From an uncultured Phycisphaerales bacterium (GTDB taxonomy: Bacteria > Planctomycetota > Phycisphaerae > Sedimentisphaerales > Anaerobacaceae), in the NCBI GenBank assembly GCA_903857265.1, contig CAIODZ010000022.1, positions 140,337 to 204,336 of the forward strand: a stretch of DNA of 64,000 bases, in the 5' to 3' direction. Position 1 is the first letter of the stretch. The number at the start of each line of letters is the position of its first letter. Position numbers and translations under genes: made by a program. Shown here in pieces: positions 1 through 11,810 of the stretch. The notes beneath the pieces were generated by a model. That model was not told where the DNA came from, did no database searches, and worked only from the letters and a program-made list of their open reading frames with translations.

Positions 1-4
1 TTTT

Positions 5-1297
<1,293 letters not shown>

Positions 1298-1308
1298 TTA
1301 TGACCTTT

Positions 1309-2226
1309 CTATTTGGCGGGTAAAATCGCGACCATTTTTTCGAGCGCGTTTTTAGCCCTTGCCGCAATATCCGCCGGCACTGTGATTTTATAATGCATAT
1401 CTTCAAGAGACCAGAGCACCTTATCGAGGGTTATGCGTTTCATATTCGGGCAAATCGCCCGAGTAGTCGCCGGGTAAAATTCCTTGCCTGGGTTCTCTTT
1501 TTTCAGCGTATGAATTATTCCTGCTTCAGTAGCAATAATAAATCGTTTGGCGTCGCTTTGCTTGGCGAATTTGAGCATCTGGCCCGTGCTGAGGAGCTTA
1601 TCGCTTACGGCCTTTACCGGCTCTGTGCATTCCGGATGCGCCATAACAATAGCGTCGGGATGAGCGTCCCTGGCTTTTTTTATGTCGTCTTCGGTAATAA
1701 ACGCGTGCGTCGGGCAATATCCGGGCCACAAAATCATTTCACGGCCTGTCTTTTCAATCACAAACCGCCCCAAATGCTGGTCGGGAACAAAAATTATTTT
1801 GCTGTTTTTAGGCAGCGACTCGACCACTTCGACGGCGTTCGCGCTTGTGCAGCAATAATCGCTTTCGGCTTTCACTTCCGCGGAGCTGTTCACGTAGCAG
1901 ACCACCAAAGCGCCGGGGTTTTTGCGTTTCAATTCTCTTAACTGCTCTCCTGTCATCATATCCGCCATGGGGCAGCCAGCGTTTTTATCCGGCAAAAGGA
2001 CGGTTTTGCCGGGCGACAAAATCGCGGCGGTTTCCGCCATAAATTTGACGCCGCAGAAAACTATAACGTCGGCATCCGTCGCGGCCGCTTTGACACTCAG
2101 CGCAAGCGAATCGCCCGTGAAATCCGCGATATCCTGGATTTCGCCGGGCTGGTAATTATGCGCAAGTATGACGGCGTTGCGCTCGGCCTTCAATTGCCCG
2201 ATTTTTTCAATCAACCGTTCGTTCAT
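1309..2226 (-). CDS. nadA: Quinolinate synthase A
   Basis: NadA condenses iminoaspartate with dihydroxyacetone phosphate to quinolinate in NAD synthesis, using a [4Fe-4S] cluster. The 305-residue protein has family landmarks [19 protein letters not shown] at the N-terminus, cysteines in [12 protein letters not shown] and [11 protein letters not shown], and [10 protein letters not shown] followed by [10 protein letters not shown] near the C-terminus, which together supply the cluster cysteines. Its start overlaps the cysE stop (AATGA), indicating translational coupling. Neither nadB nor nadC is nearby, so placement inside a cysteine operon is unusual. It may reflect the cluster's need for cysteine sulfur; that link is inference. 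Confidence 0.95.
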   Translation of the reverse strand: MNERLIEKIGQLKAERNAVILAHNYQPGEIQDIADFTGDSLALSVKAAATDADVIVFCGVKFMAETAAILSPGKTVLLPDKNAGCPMADMMTGEQLRELKRKNPGALVVCYVNSSAEVKAESDYCCTSANAVEVVESLPKNSKIIFVPDQHLGRFVIEKTGREMILWPGYCPTHAFITEDDIKKARDAHPDAIVMAHPECTEPVKAVSDKLLSTGQMLKFAKQSDAKRFIIATEAGIIHTLKKENPGKEFYPATTRAICPNMKRITLDKVLWSLEDMHYKITVPADIAARAKNALEKMVAILPAK

Positions 2227-3170
2227 TTTTTCGTTTTTCTTTTGCCGCTCTTTTTGGCGGAATGTTTTTTATATACAAGCTCGGCGTTGGGGGTTGTAAC
2301 GGTAACACCCGGCGGAACGGAGTCCTTAATCCAGACGTTTCCGCCGACAACAGCGCCTTTACCTATTGTTATATCGCCCAAGATTGTCGCTTCCGCGTAA
2401 ATCGTTACATTATCTTCAATTGTCGGGTGGCGTTTGCCTCCCTTAATAATCCTGCCTTTCTCATCTTTCTGGAAACTTAACGCTCCGAGCGTCGTGCCCT
2501 GGTAGATTTTCACGTTATCGCCAATAATGCTCGTCTCGCCAATCACGACGCCCGTGCCGTGGTCGATAAAGAAGTTTTTGCCGATTGTTGCGCCTGGGTG
2601 AATATCGATACCCGTCCTTGTATGTGCGCACTCGGTCATAATTCGCGGAATCAGCGGCACTTCTTTTATGAACAGCTCATGGGCAATGCGATATATGGCT
2701 ATCGCTATTATGCAGGGATAACTTATGACAATCTCTTCAGGAGATTTCGCAGCCGGGTCGCCGTCATAGGCGGCCTTGACGTCGCCTTTGAGCATTTCCC
2801 GAATATGAGGCAGTTGGGTCAGGAGATGAATAGTAGCGTCTTCGGCCATTTTATGACAGCCGCCAGTCGTGCAATTTTCCATCCGGCAACGATATTTGAG
2901 CGCCCGTTCTATCTGGGTGGAAAGCTCAGTGTAAATGTGGCAAAGGACGTCTATCACGACAAAATTGACGTTCGATTTTGTTACAACCCTTTTGCCGGTA
3001 AAACCGGGGAAAAGAACCTCGAAAATCATATCAAGCACTTCGAGGATTTTGTCTCGCACAGGCAAATTCGTCGCGTCGATAAAATTTATCCCCAAATCGC
3101 CCTGATAGGTTCCGACGATTTCAGCGACTAATTGCTCAAGCTTTTTGTCTGTCAAATCAGCTTTGGCCAT
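2223..3170 (-). CDS. cysE: Serine O-acetyltransferase
   Basis: CysE acetylates L-serine with acetyl-CoA to give O-acetylserine, the substrate of the adjacent cysteine synthase. The 315-residue protein has an alpha-helical N-terminal half and a C-terminal left-handed beta-helix of hexapeptide repeats. The segment around residues 185-215 contains [11 protein letters not shown] and [13 protein letters not shown], with the catalytic His/Asp pattern of the family. The tail is lysine-rich. An extended N-terminal half is typical of the longer CysE forms in anaerobes and Planctomycetota. A GGAGAGGA ribosome binding site precedes the ATG. It sits between cysK and nadA in the Rrf2-headed operon. Confidence 0.93.
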   Translation of the reverse strand: MAKADLTDKKLEQLVAEIVGTYQGDLGINFIDATNLPVRDKILEVLDMIFEVLFPGFTGKRVVTKSNVNFVVIDVLCHIYTELSTQIERALKYRCRMENCTTGGCHKMAEDATIHLLTQLPHIREMLKGDVKAAYDGDPAAKSPEEIVISYPCIIAIAIYRIAHELFIKEVPLIPRIMTECAHTRTGIDIHPGATIGKNFFIDHGTGVVIGETSIIGDNVKIYQGTTLGALSFQKDEKGRIIKGGKRHPTIEDNVTIYAEATILGDITIGKGAVVGGNVWIKDSVPPGVTVTTPNAELVYKKHSAKKSGKRKTKK

Positions 3171-3206
3171 ATTAAAGAATCCTCTCCTGCAACCACCACG
3201 CGGTTT

Positions 3207-4136
3207 CTATGTGACGGTGGCAAACATTTCAGTAGATATATAACGCTCGCCGGTATCGGGCAGAATCACGACTATCGTTTTGCCCTGGTTTTCGGGACGC
3301 TGCGAGACCTGTATCGCAGCCCACACCGCCGCGCCGCAACTTATTCCGGCCAGTATTCCTTCTTTGGATGCCAGTTGACGAGCGGTCTCCATCGCATCCT
3401 GGTTTGTAACCTGAATTATTTCATCGATTATCTCACGGTTTAGCACATCCGGAACAAAACCGGCGCCGATACCCTGAATTTTATGTGGGCCTGGTTTGCC
3501 GCCTGAAAGAACTGCCGAATCTTTCGGCTCAACTGCAATGACTTTGAGATTATTGTTTCGGTTTTTCAACACCTCGCCGCAGCCGGTAATCGTTCCACCT
3601 GTACCGACGCCGCAGACAAAAAAATCGACTTTACCATCGGTATCCGCCCATATTTCCTCGGCTGTTGTTTCACGGTGAACCTGCGGATTGGCAGGATTAT
3701 TGAACTGCTGAGGCATAAAAGCATTTGGTGTTTCTGCAAGCAGCTTTTCAGCTCTTTTAACAGCCCCGGTCATTCCTTCAGCAGCGGGGGTGAGAACAAT
3801 TTTAGCTCCGAACATAGCAAGTATTTTGCGCCTTTCTATGCTCATAGATTCGGGCATAGTCAGAGTCAGATGATACCCCCTTGCCGCACAGACAAAGGCG
3901 AGACCTATACCCGTGTTGCCGCTTGTCGGCTCGATGATTACTGTGTCCGGCTTTATCAATCCCTTCTTTTCAGCGTCCTCAATCATTGAGAACGCAATCC
4001 TGTCCTTAACACTGCCGCAGGGATTCCTGGACTCGAGTTTTGCAAGTATAGCCGCCCCGCCCGGACTCAATTTGTTAATCCGGACAAGAGGCGTAAAACC
4101 AATCGAAGCGGTTATATCATCAAATATCGCGCTCAT
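3207..4136 (-). CDS. cysK: Cysteine synthase A, copy 1
   Basis: O-acetylserine sulfhydrylase makes cysteine from O-acetylserine and sulfide. The 309-residue fold-type II PLP enzyme has Lys44 in NPCGSVKDR, the substrate loop [10 protein letters not shown], the phosphate-binding run [11 protein letters not shown] and the C-terminal GISCGAA. The start is taken as ATG at 4136; an in-frame TTG at 4148 lies too close to the upstream AGGA to be served by it. One oddity is GFTPLV near residue 13, where most CysK proteins have GNTPLV. It follows the rrf2 gene by 14 nt and precedes cysE. The paralogue at 7277-8206 is also 309 residues long. Confidence 0.93.
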   Translation of the reverse strand: MSAIFDDITASIGFTPLVRINKLSPGGAAILAKLESRNPCGSVKDRIAFSMIEDAEKKGLIKPDTVIIEPTSGNTGIGLAFVCAARGYHLTLTMPESMSIERRKILAMFGAKIVLTPAAEGMTGAVKRAEKLLAETPNAFMPQQFNNPANPQVHRETTAEEIWADTDGKVDFFVCGVGTGGTITGCGEVLKNRNNNLKVIAVEPKDSAVLSGGKPGPHKIQGIGAGFVPDVLNREIIDEIIQVTNQDAMETARQLASKEGILAGISCGAAVWAAIQVSQRPENQGKTIVVILPDTGERYISTEMFATVT

Positions 4137-4150
4137 AGCAATTTCCAATC

Positions 4151-4582
4151 CTATATCTGGTAATCCGACTTGTTGTCTTTCGCCTTTTCAATTACGTCTT
4201 TAAGGGTCGTTGCCTGTAAAACATTTCTTACTACTCGCTGAATCTCGGCCCATATTTGCCTCGCCACACAATTTCCTGACCTATTACAGTATTTATCATT
4301 GGCTACACATTCGACAGTCACAACCGGCCCCTCAAAGACATCGAAAACATCGCTTAGTTTAATCTTTTCCGGCGGATTAGCCAGAATATATCCCCCCTTT
4401 GCGCCGCGCTGACTTCGTATAAGGCCCGCCGATTTAAGGGCAGCCATAATTTGCTCAAGGTATTTAACTGAAATATCCTGGTTTTTGGCAATTACCCTTG
4501 TCTGGAGAGGCCCTTTGCCGAAGTTTTCCGCCAACTCCAAAACCGCCCGCATCGCATATCTTGTTCTTGTCGATAGTTTCAT
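4151..4582 (-). CDS. Rrf2-family transcriptional regulator (IscR/CymR-like)
   Basis: This small winged-helix regulator begins [18 protein letters not shown], the classic Rrf2 N-terminus. An ATG at 4582 with GGAG about 10 nt upstream is chosen over the longer open frame reaching 4660. The region following the HTH contains [15 protein letters not shown]. Near residues 100-113 are three cysteines spaced C-x6-C-x5-C, close to the IscR cluster-binding spacing, so an Fe-S cluster is plausible. CymR, the cysteine repressor of Firmicutes, is a relative without such cysteines. It heads the operon with cysK, cysE, nadA and metY and lies beside a divergent promoter carrying inverted repeats. Control of both arms is therefore likely, but the sensed signal is unknown. 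Confidence 0.9.
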   Translation of the reverse strand: MKLSTRTRYAMRAVLELAENFGKGPLQTRVIAKNQDISVKYLEQIMAALKSAGLIRSQRGAKGGYILANPPEKIKLSDVFDVFEGPVVTVECVANDKYCNRSGNCVARQIWAEIQRVVRNVLQATTLKDVIEKAKDNKSDYQI

Positions 4583-4601
4583 GGTCAATTCTCCATTATT
4601 C

Positions 4602-4625
4602 CTACTGCACTGGTAGTATATTATA
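4602..4625 (-). promoter_or_regulatory. Promoter and dyad in front of the rrf2 operon
   Basis: On the minus strand a TATAAT -10 box (4620-4625) is followed by the dyad CTACTGCACTGGTAG (4602-4616; arms CTAC/GTAG), which would cover the transcription start. No good -35 box is seen at the right distance. The CTAC/GTAG arms recur in the larger dyad at 4702-4734, so one regulator, probably the Rrf2 protein itself, could bind both. Operator function is inferred. Confidence 0.5.
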
Positions 4626-4679
4626 CGAACAAACCCCACACTGGCATTAAAAAATAACAAAATTTTTTAAAAAAAGTGT

Positions 4680-4734
4680 TTGACACTGACTTTTCAATAT
4701 GCTACTATTCCTATTATATGAGTAGGCATAGTAG
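4680..4734 (+). promoter_or_regulatory. Promoter with nested inverted repeat for the DUF2292-porin-metY-cysK operon
   Basis: TTGACA (4680-4685), a 17-bp spacer and TACTAT (4703-4708) form a near-consensus sigma-70-type promoter. A near-perfect palindrome, CTACTATTCCTA at 4702-4713 and TAGGCATAGTAG at 4723-4734 (one mismatch, 9-nt centre), overlaps the -10 box and start site. A protein bound here would block polymerase. The Rrf2 regulator encoded next door is the obvious candidate. Confidence 0.7.
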
Positions 4735-4773
4735 GATATGCTTATATAGGACATAGGTTCAGAAAGGCAATAT

Positions 4774-4968
4774 ATGGGCTTGAAACAAGACACCAATGAA
4801 CCCGCGACAAATGACGCCATCATCCGGGATATCCGAAACGCGATTATCGGTCTTGATTATGGAACCGTAACGATAAAGGTGCATAACTCAAAAATAACAC
4901 AAATCGAGATAACCCAGAAGAGACGCTACGATGACAGCGGCTTAGTTGAGAAAGGAGGTGGCATTTAG
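4774..4968 (+). CDS. DUF2292 (YezD-like) small protein
   Basis: The 64-residue protein has the DUF2292 core: a helix (IIRDIRNAIIGLDYG) followed by a beta-strand segment TVTIKVHNSKITQIEITQKRR. Such peptides are often found beside sulfate or cysteine assimilation genes in many bacteria, but their activity is not established. No signal peptide or cysteine is present. An AAAGG element lies 6 nt before the ATG. It is the first gene after the palindrome-bearing promoter at 4680 and leads the rightward sulfur operon, which argues that it is a real sulfur-responsive gene and not a chance frame. Confidence 0.85.
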   Translation: MGLKQDTNEPATNDAIIRDIRNAIIGLDYGTVTIKVHNSKITQIEITQKRRYDDSGLVEKGGGI

Positions 4969-4986
4969 CACAAGTAGTGTTTTTGG

Positions 4987-5010
4987 GCCAAGCGGTCAGA
5001 CCGCGTTGGC
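4987..5010 (+). other. RNA hairpin between DUF2292 and porin-like gene
   Basis: GCCAA pairs with TTGGC and GCGG with CCGC, giving a 9-bp stem with one bulged G. A weaker TCTGG/CCAGA pair lies further downstream in the same leader. There is no U-tract, so it is not an intrinsic terminator. It may protect the 3' end of a processed DUF2292 message or alter expression of the downstream gene. Confidence 0.45.
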
Positions 5011-5105
5011 TGAAGTAGCATAACGGTTGGTTAAAAAACTAAAACTATTTGCAGGAACAACCAGTCATCTGGAAACCCCCTGCCAGACAGTAAGGAGATT
5101 TTCAG

Positions 5106-7255
<2,150 letters not shown>

Positions 7256-7276
7256 ACATAAGTAAGGAGAAATAAA

Positions 7277-8206
7277 ATGAGCAGGATATTTAAAGATATA
7301 ACCAAGACCATCGGCAATACGCCTTTGGTGCAACTGAACAGAATTACGGAAGGCCTGAACGCCACGGTATTAGCCAAGCTGGAGTCGTTCAATCCGCTTT
7401 CGAGCGTCAAGGACCGCATTGGGGTAGCGATGATAGAAGACGCCGAAAGACGGGGGCTTCTTCACAAGGATTCCGTGATTATCGAGCCGACAAGCGGCAA
7501 TACCGGAATCGCGCTGGCGTTTGTAGCGGCGGCAAAGGGATATCGGCTTATACTGACGATGCCCGAAACGATGAGCGTCGAAAGGAGACAGTTGCTGAAA
7601 ATATTCGGCGCGGAATTAGTGCTCACGGAAGGCCCGAAGGGAATGAAAGGCGCAATTGAAAAAGCAGAAGAACTCGCCAAAACGATACCAAACAGCATCA
7701 TTTTGCAGCAGTTCAGCAACCCTGCCAACCCTGAAATACACCGCAGGACGACGGCGGAAGAGATATGGAACGATACCGACGGCAAGGTAGATATCGTCGT
7801 GGCCGGCATCGGGACGGGCGGAACTATCACAGGCGTTGCCGAGGTAATCAAGCAGCGAAAACCAACCTTCAAGGCAATCGCTGTCGAACCTGATGCGTCG
7901 CCTGTGCTGTCAGGTGGAAAGCCGGGGCCGCACAAAATCCAGGGAATAGGCGCGGGTTTTGTCCCGCAAGTCCTGAACCGGGCGATAATAGATGAGATAA
8001 TCCGCGTAAAGGAAACGGATGCGGGCGATGCCGCGAGACGACTGGCACGGCTGGAAGGCATACTCGTCGGTATCTCGTGCGGTGCTGCCTTATGGGCTGC
8101 ACTTGAAGTGGCGAAACGCCCGGAAAACACCGGCAAGACAATCGTGGTTATCCTGCCTGACACCGGCGAACGGTATCTCTCGACGTGGCTGTTCCAGGAA
8201 CCGTAG
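7277..8206 (+). CDS. cysK: Cysteine synthase, copy 2
   Basis: The 309-residue enzyme has the canonical IGNTPLVQL start motif, PLP Lys45 in [29 protein letters not shown] and GISCGAA. It is the last gene of the rightward sulfur operon; AAGGAG stands 8 nt before the ATG. Compared with copy 1 (3207-4136) it keeps the more typical GNTP and differs across the sequence, so the duplication is not recent. It may serve as a second sulfide or thiosulfate-using synthase, but CysM-specific features are not evident to me. Confidence 0.92.
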   Translation: MSRIFKDITKTIGNTPLVQLNRITEGLNATVLAKLESFNPLSSVKDRIGVAMIEDAERRGLLHKDSVIIEPTSGNTGIALAFVAAAKGYRLILTMPETMSVERRQLLKIFGAELVLTEGPKGMKGAIEKAEELAKTIPNSIILQQFSNPANPEIHRRTTAEEIWNDTDGKVDIVVAGIGTGGTITGVAEVIKQRKPTFKAIAVEPDASPVLSGGKPGPHKIQGIGAGFVPQVLNRAIIDEIIRVKETDAGDAARRLARLEGILVGISCGAALWAALEVAKRPENTGKTIVVILPDTGERYLSTWLFQEP

Positions 8207-8233
8207 TATATAGCGAAACTGTCACGGATAACC

Positions 8234-8262
8234 TTGACGCAGGTTCGGCATAACAATAAGAT
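8234..8262 (+). promoter_or_regulatory. Promoter giving a leaderless transcript of gene 8269
   Basis: TTGACG (8234-8239), a 17-bp spacer and TAAGAT (8257-8262) are followed by six bases and the ATG at 8269. Transcription would start at or next to the A of the ATG. No ribosome binding site is seen. Confidence 0.7.
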
Positions 8263-8268
8263 TGGCGT

Positions 8269-9306
8269 ATGGCAAAACAATCTCTGCCCAGACCGTCGCT
8301 GGAACATCTTCATCGGCTGACCGATGATACGGGGCTTTTTCAGCACGCCAAGTTCACGATACCGCTTCACAGCGAGGGCTACACGACCGACGACAACGCA
8401 AGAGCTTTAATCGTGGCAACCAAGCATTACGCCCTGTACCACAAGCCGGAAACACTTCAGCTTTTAGACAGATATTTGGCCTTTGTTCTTCATTCGCATA
8501 ATGACGATGGCACCGTGAAGAATTTTATGGATTTCGACAGGACATGGCACAAAGCAGAGCCGGTTAGCGATGCGCTGGGACGGGTAATCTGGGCATTCGG
8601 TGAACTTTTAGCGCAGCCCCCTTCCCTAATTTATGTACCAATAGCTCAAGAGCGAATCGACATAGCGATGCCACTTATCAAGAAACAATACCCGCGTGGA
8701 ATGGCGTATTCAATATTAGGTTTGGCTGGTTATCTGAAACAGTTTCCCGATGCGGAAAATGTAAAAAGCTGTATGGCAACCGCGGCGGATTTGATTGCGT
8801 CGCGGTTTGAAGAAAATATGAAGCCGGATTGGCCCTGGTTCGAGAACATACTCACATACGACAACGCGATGCTGCCTTGTGCGCTTTTCACGGCTGGGAT
8901 ATCACTGGGCGACAAGAAGTATATTGGGATTGCTAAAAAAATCTGCGATTTCCTTTTGGCCAATATCTTCACGGGAAAGCATTTCAGTTTTATCGGCTGT
9001 CAGGGATGGTTTCCGCGAGAAGGCAAAAAGGCACAATTTGACCAGCAGCCAATCGAGGCAGCGGGAACAATTTTGATGTTAGACGCCGCATATAAGGCAA
9101 CGAGAGATAAAAAGTATTTGATGCTGCGGCAAAAAGCATTTAACTGGTTTTTGGGCGAGAATGACATAGGGATTCCGCTTTACGATTCGAAGAGCAAGGG
9201 CTGCGGCGATGGACTTGGCGCTGAAGGCGTCAGCTTAAATGAGGGTGCGGAAAGCACGCTTAGTTTTCTGCTTGGTCTGCTGATGATGTGCGAAGGTAAA
9301 CGCTGA
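8269..9306 (+). CDS. Six-hairpin glycosidase-like protein
   Basis: The 345-residue protein shows repeated helical pairs with aromatic and acidic residues (GYTTDDNARALI, FMDFDRTWH, WFENILTYDNAMLP, EAAGTILMLDAAY), as in the alpha/alpha six-hairpin superfamily. Proteins of this type are often encoded beside or fused to glycosyltransferases, and their substrate is generally unknown. There is no signal peptide, so it acts in the cytoplasm. It overlaps xthA by ATGA. The gene is preceded by a strong promoter and lacks a Shine-Dalgarno sequence. Catalytic activity on a glycan is inferred only from fold. Confidence 0.65.
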   Translation: MAKQSLPRPSLEHLHRLTDDTGLFQHAKFTIPLHSEGYTTDDNARALIVATKHYALYHKPETLQLLDRYLAFVLHSHNDDGTVKNFMDFDRTWHKAEPVSDALGRVIWAFGELLAQPPSLIYVPIAQERIDIAMPLIKKQYPRGMAYSILGLAGYLKQFPDAENVKSCMATAADLIASRFEENMKPDWPWFENILTYDNAMLPCALFTAGISLGDKKYIGIAKKICDFLLANIFTGKHFSFIGCQGWFPREGKKAQFDQQPIEAAGTILMLDAAYKATRDKKYLMLRQKAFNWFLGENDIGIPLYDSKSKGCGDGLGAEGVSLNEGAESTLSFLLGLLMMCEGKR

Positions 9307-10076
9307 TGATTGTGGCGAGTTTCAACGTCAATTCTCTGCGGGCGAGAATGCCTATTGTTCTCGACTGGCTAAACGAAAAACGACCAGACGTCCTGTGCGT
9401 GCAGGAAACAAAAGTTCAGGACAAGGATTTCCCGGCTGAAGTATTCGATGAGGCAGGATATAACTATGCCTTCGCGGGCCAGAAGAGTTATAACGGCGTG
9501 GCAATTCTGACGAAAAGCGGAATCGCGGATGTGCAGGCCGGCTTCGATGATGAGCCGAAGGACCAGCCCCGGCTGATAAAGGCCGAAATTAATGGGATGA
9601 TAATTGTTAACACATACATCCCGCAGGGTTATCTGCCTGAATCGGAAAAATTCCAATATAAACTCGAATGGTTCAGACGATTGTACAGGTTCCTTGAAGA
9701 GCATTTCAAACCAACTGACCCGGTTTTGTGGGTAGGCGATTTGAATATCGCACCGGAAGCAATTGACGTTTACGACCCCGAAGGACTATTGGGGAATGTT
9801 TGTTATCATCCTGACGTTCACAAAGAGCTGAAAAACGTAATGAACTGGGGATTTGTTGACGCATTTCGGCTGCACTGCAAAGAACAGGGGCAATATACGT
9901 TTTGGGATTACAGGCCAATTAACGCCGTAAAACGCAATCTCGGCTGGCGATTAGACCATATTATGGCAACAAAGCCATTAGCCGAAAAATGCGCCGCTTG
10001 TTACATCGACAAAGCCCCACGCCTGCTGCCCCGCCCCAGCGACCACACGCCAATCGTCGCGGAGCTTGACTGGTAA
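9306..10076 (+). CDS. xthA: Exodeoxyribonuclease III
   Basis: This AP endonuclease/3'-5' exonuclease of base-excision repair has 256 residues, the family's usual length. Landmarks in order are FNVNSLRAR, VQETKVQD (metal-binding Glu), NTYIPQGY, WVGDLNIAPEAID (Asp and Asn of the active site), WGFVDAFR, FWDYR, RLDHIMAT and the terminal PSDHTPIVAEL with the catalytic Asp-His. Its ATG overlaps the stop of the upstream glycosidase-like gene, so it is translated by coupling. The pairing of a repair enzyme with a glycan enzyme looks fortuitous. Confidence 0.95.
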   Translation: MIVASFNVNSLRARMPIVLDWLNEKRPDVLCVQETKVQDKDFPAEVFDEAGYNYAFAGQKSYNGVAILTKSGIADVQAGFDDEPKDQPRLIKAEINGMIIVNTYIPQGYLPESEKFQYKLEWFRRLYRFLEEHFKPTDPVLWVGDLNIAPEAIDVYDPEGLLGNVCYHPDVHKELKNVMNWGFVDAFRLHCKEQGQYTFWDYRPINAVKRNLGWRLDHIMATKPLAEKCAACYIDKAPRLLPRPSDHTPIVAELDW

Positions 10077-10131
10077 AGAAACTGATATACCGCAAGTCCA
10101 ACCTGCTAATGCGTCATCGGCATATTATTTG

Positions 10132-11163
10132 TTATGGCTTTGCCTGCTGCTGAGTCGCAAGGTTTCGCTGAGTTTGTCCCAGAGCCGCTATGCCGCCGAG
10201 ATTCATCGTATCGAGAACGGAACTCGGCACAATCATAAGCGAGCCGCCTGCCCGTATGCCTTCATAGACGATGTTCATTGCGCGAAGCTGCAAAGCAACT
10301 GGGTTATCCTGGTATCCTTTGGACGCCATGGCAAACTTCTCGGCAATTTCCATTTCCGCCGTTCCGAGTATTCCTCGGGCCTGGCGTTCTCTTTCGGCCT
10401 GGGCCTGTTTGGAAAGAACATCCTTGAGGTTCTCAGGGATGGCTATGTCGCGGATTTCGATTGAGGTAACACTGATACCCCAGGCCTCGGTCTTGGCTTC
10501 AAGCACCTTCTGAAGCGTCTTGGCCACTTTTTCACGGTCGGAAAGAATCTCAGCAAGAGAATGGATGCCTACTATGTCACGAAGCGCGGTCTGAACAGCC
10601 AGTGAAATTGCCTGATAGTAGCTTTCGACCTCAAGCAGGGCTTTTTGGCTATCCCAGACATGCCAAAACGCGATTGCGTCGATATTCACAGGCACGGTGT
10701 CGCTGGTAAGCATCGACTCGCTGTAAAAAGTTGTGGTGCGGACTCGCATATCCACAATGCGGATAACGCTTTCGAGGATGGGTATAATCATAAAAAAGCC
10801 CGGGCCCCTGACAGAACGAAAACGACCCAATCGCAGCACAAGGGCTTTGTCCCATTCGGCTAAAAGGTGTGCTGACAAAGACCACAGTGCAGCCAGAATT
10901 CCGCCGACTATGAACGTGGCAACAGCAGGAGCCGTTTTGCCCGCCCGCAACAGAAATATGCCGCCAATAATTGTCCCTACAACGATGAGAACAGTAACCA
11001 GGGCAATTGGCGCACGGGTTTTGATTCGCTGAATCTGACGGACAGCATGGTCTTTGTTAAGTTGTGTCATTGCATCATACATAGGGTTCTCCTTTTTACG
11101 AATATTTTCAGTTATTTCGGACGATACTTTCTTTGTAATGGCTTGTATAAGCTTGAAAAGCAT
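10132..11163 (-). CDS. SPFH/stomatin-like membrane protein (slipin)
   Basis: The protein has two closely spaced membrane segments (about residues 45-67 and 72-95) followed by a SPFH (band 7) domain beginning WDKALVLRLGRFRSVRGPG and running to about residue 270. The C-terminal part is helical and ends in a Gln-rich tail. Family members form cholesterol- or lipid-domain-associated oligomers. The start is ATG at 11163, served by GGAAAGGA; an in-frame GTG at 11196 is rejected because it has no ribosome binding site. No NfeD partner is present. It follows the GntR gene by 33 nt and probably shares its promoter. Confidence 0.88.
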   Translation of the reverse strand: MLFKLIQAITKKVSSEITENIRKKENPMYDAMTQLNKDHAVRQIQRIKTRAPIALVTVLIVVGTIIGGIFLLRAGKTAPAVATFIVGGILAALWSLSAHLLAEWDKALVLRLGRFRSVRGPGFFMIIPILESVIRIVDMRVRTTTFYSESMLTSDTVPVNIDAIAFWHVWDSQKALLEVESYYQAISLAVQTALRDIVGIHSLAEILSDREKVAKTLQKVLEAKTEAWGISVTSIEIRDIAIPENLKDVLSKQAQAERERQARGILGTAEMEIAEKFAMASKGYQDNPVALQLRAMNIVYEGIRAGGSLMIVPSSVLDTMNLGGIAALGQTQRNLATQQQAKP

Positions 11164-11196
11164 AATATTTTCCTTTCCGCCGAAAGTATCGGCCAC

Positions 11197-11586
11197 TTAT
11201 TCGGGTTGTTGTTTCTGCATACTCCGCAAACATTCGACTATCTCATCTATGGTAAGATTTTGCAAATGGGCCCTTGAAATAAAATCTCTGCAAAGCTCTT
11301 CAAGTACCCGCAGATTTTCAGCACTCTTCTCTGTCTGAGCTGGCGGCTGCGGACGGACAAATACGCCTGTTCCCTGCTGCGTATCGAGGAAGCCGAGAAG
11401 TTGAAGTTGCGAATAGGCCTTTACCACAGTATTGGGGTTGACTTCCAGTTTTACAGCCATATCGCGGATAGTTGGTAATCGTTCGCCGGGCAGGATCGTT
11501 CCGGCAGATATGCCGGAGAGGATGATATCCACAAGTTGGCGATAAAAAGGTACGTAGCTTTGTTTGTCTAACTTAAAGTTTATCAT
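11197..11586 (-). CDS. GntR-family regulator, YtrA subgroup
   Basis: A 129-residue protein consists of an N-terminal GntR winged helix (YRQLVDIILSGISAGTILP, TIRDMAVKLEVNPNTVVKAY, GTGVFVRP) and a short C-terminal helical segment, which is the layout of the YtrA subgroup. Members of that group usually repress a downstream ABC transporter; here the target is an SPFH gene. The ATG at 11586 is used: it lies 9 nt after a TATAAT box and no ribosome binding site exists, so the message may have almost no leader. An inverted repeat overlapping this site suggests autoregulation. Confidence 0.88.
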   Translation of the reverse strand: MINFKLDKQSYVPFYRQLVDIILSGISAGTILPGERLPTIRDMAVKLEVNPNTVVKAYSQLQLLGFLDTQQGTGVFVRPQPPAQTEKSAENLRVLEELCRDFISRAHLQNLTIDEIVECLRSMQKQQPE

Positions 11587-11623
11587 TGTATTAGTATTAT
11601 AGTACAATAGGTAACCAAGTCAA
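11585..11623 (-). promoter_or_regulatory. Promoter and probable GntR operator
   Basis: On the minus strand TTGACT (11618-11623), 16 bp and TATAAT (11596-11601) form a promoter. The inverted repeat ATTGTA-N12-TACAAT (11585-11608) encloses the -10 box and touches the start codon of the GntR gene. Its spacing is typical of a dimeric winged-helix site. Confidence 0.7.
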
Positions 11624-11810
11624 GAAAAATCTTTTCAAAATTTTGATTTAAATTCGGGAACTGTGCTTTTTAACCTGAATATCTCACGAGATTCGCTATG
11701 AAATACCGCCTAACTGCTTATTGCGCAAAGAGATAGAGCAAAGACCAGCAAGTGTGCCCTACTTGTCTTTGGTATAATTCTCAATTCTAAAAAAACGCAG
11801 ATGTGAAAAT

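Noticed and set aside
4946..5105. SAM or other metabolite riboswitch in front of the porin-like gene
   Set aside because: The hairpin does not show the conserved cores of SAM, SAH or cobalamin riboswitches that I know.
11197..11607. GntR frame starting at 11607
   Set aside because: The extra codons are the -10 box and operator; transcription should begin after them.
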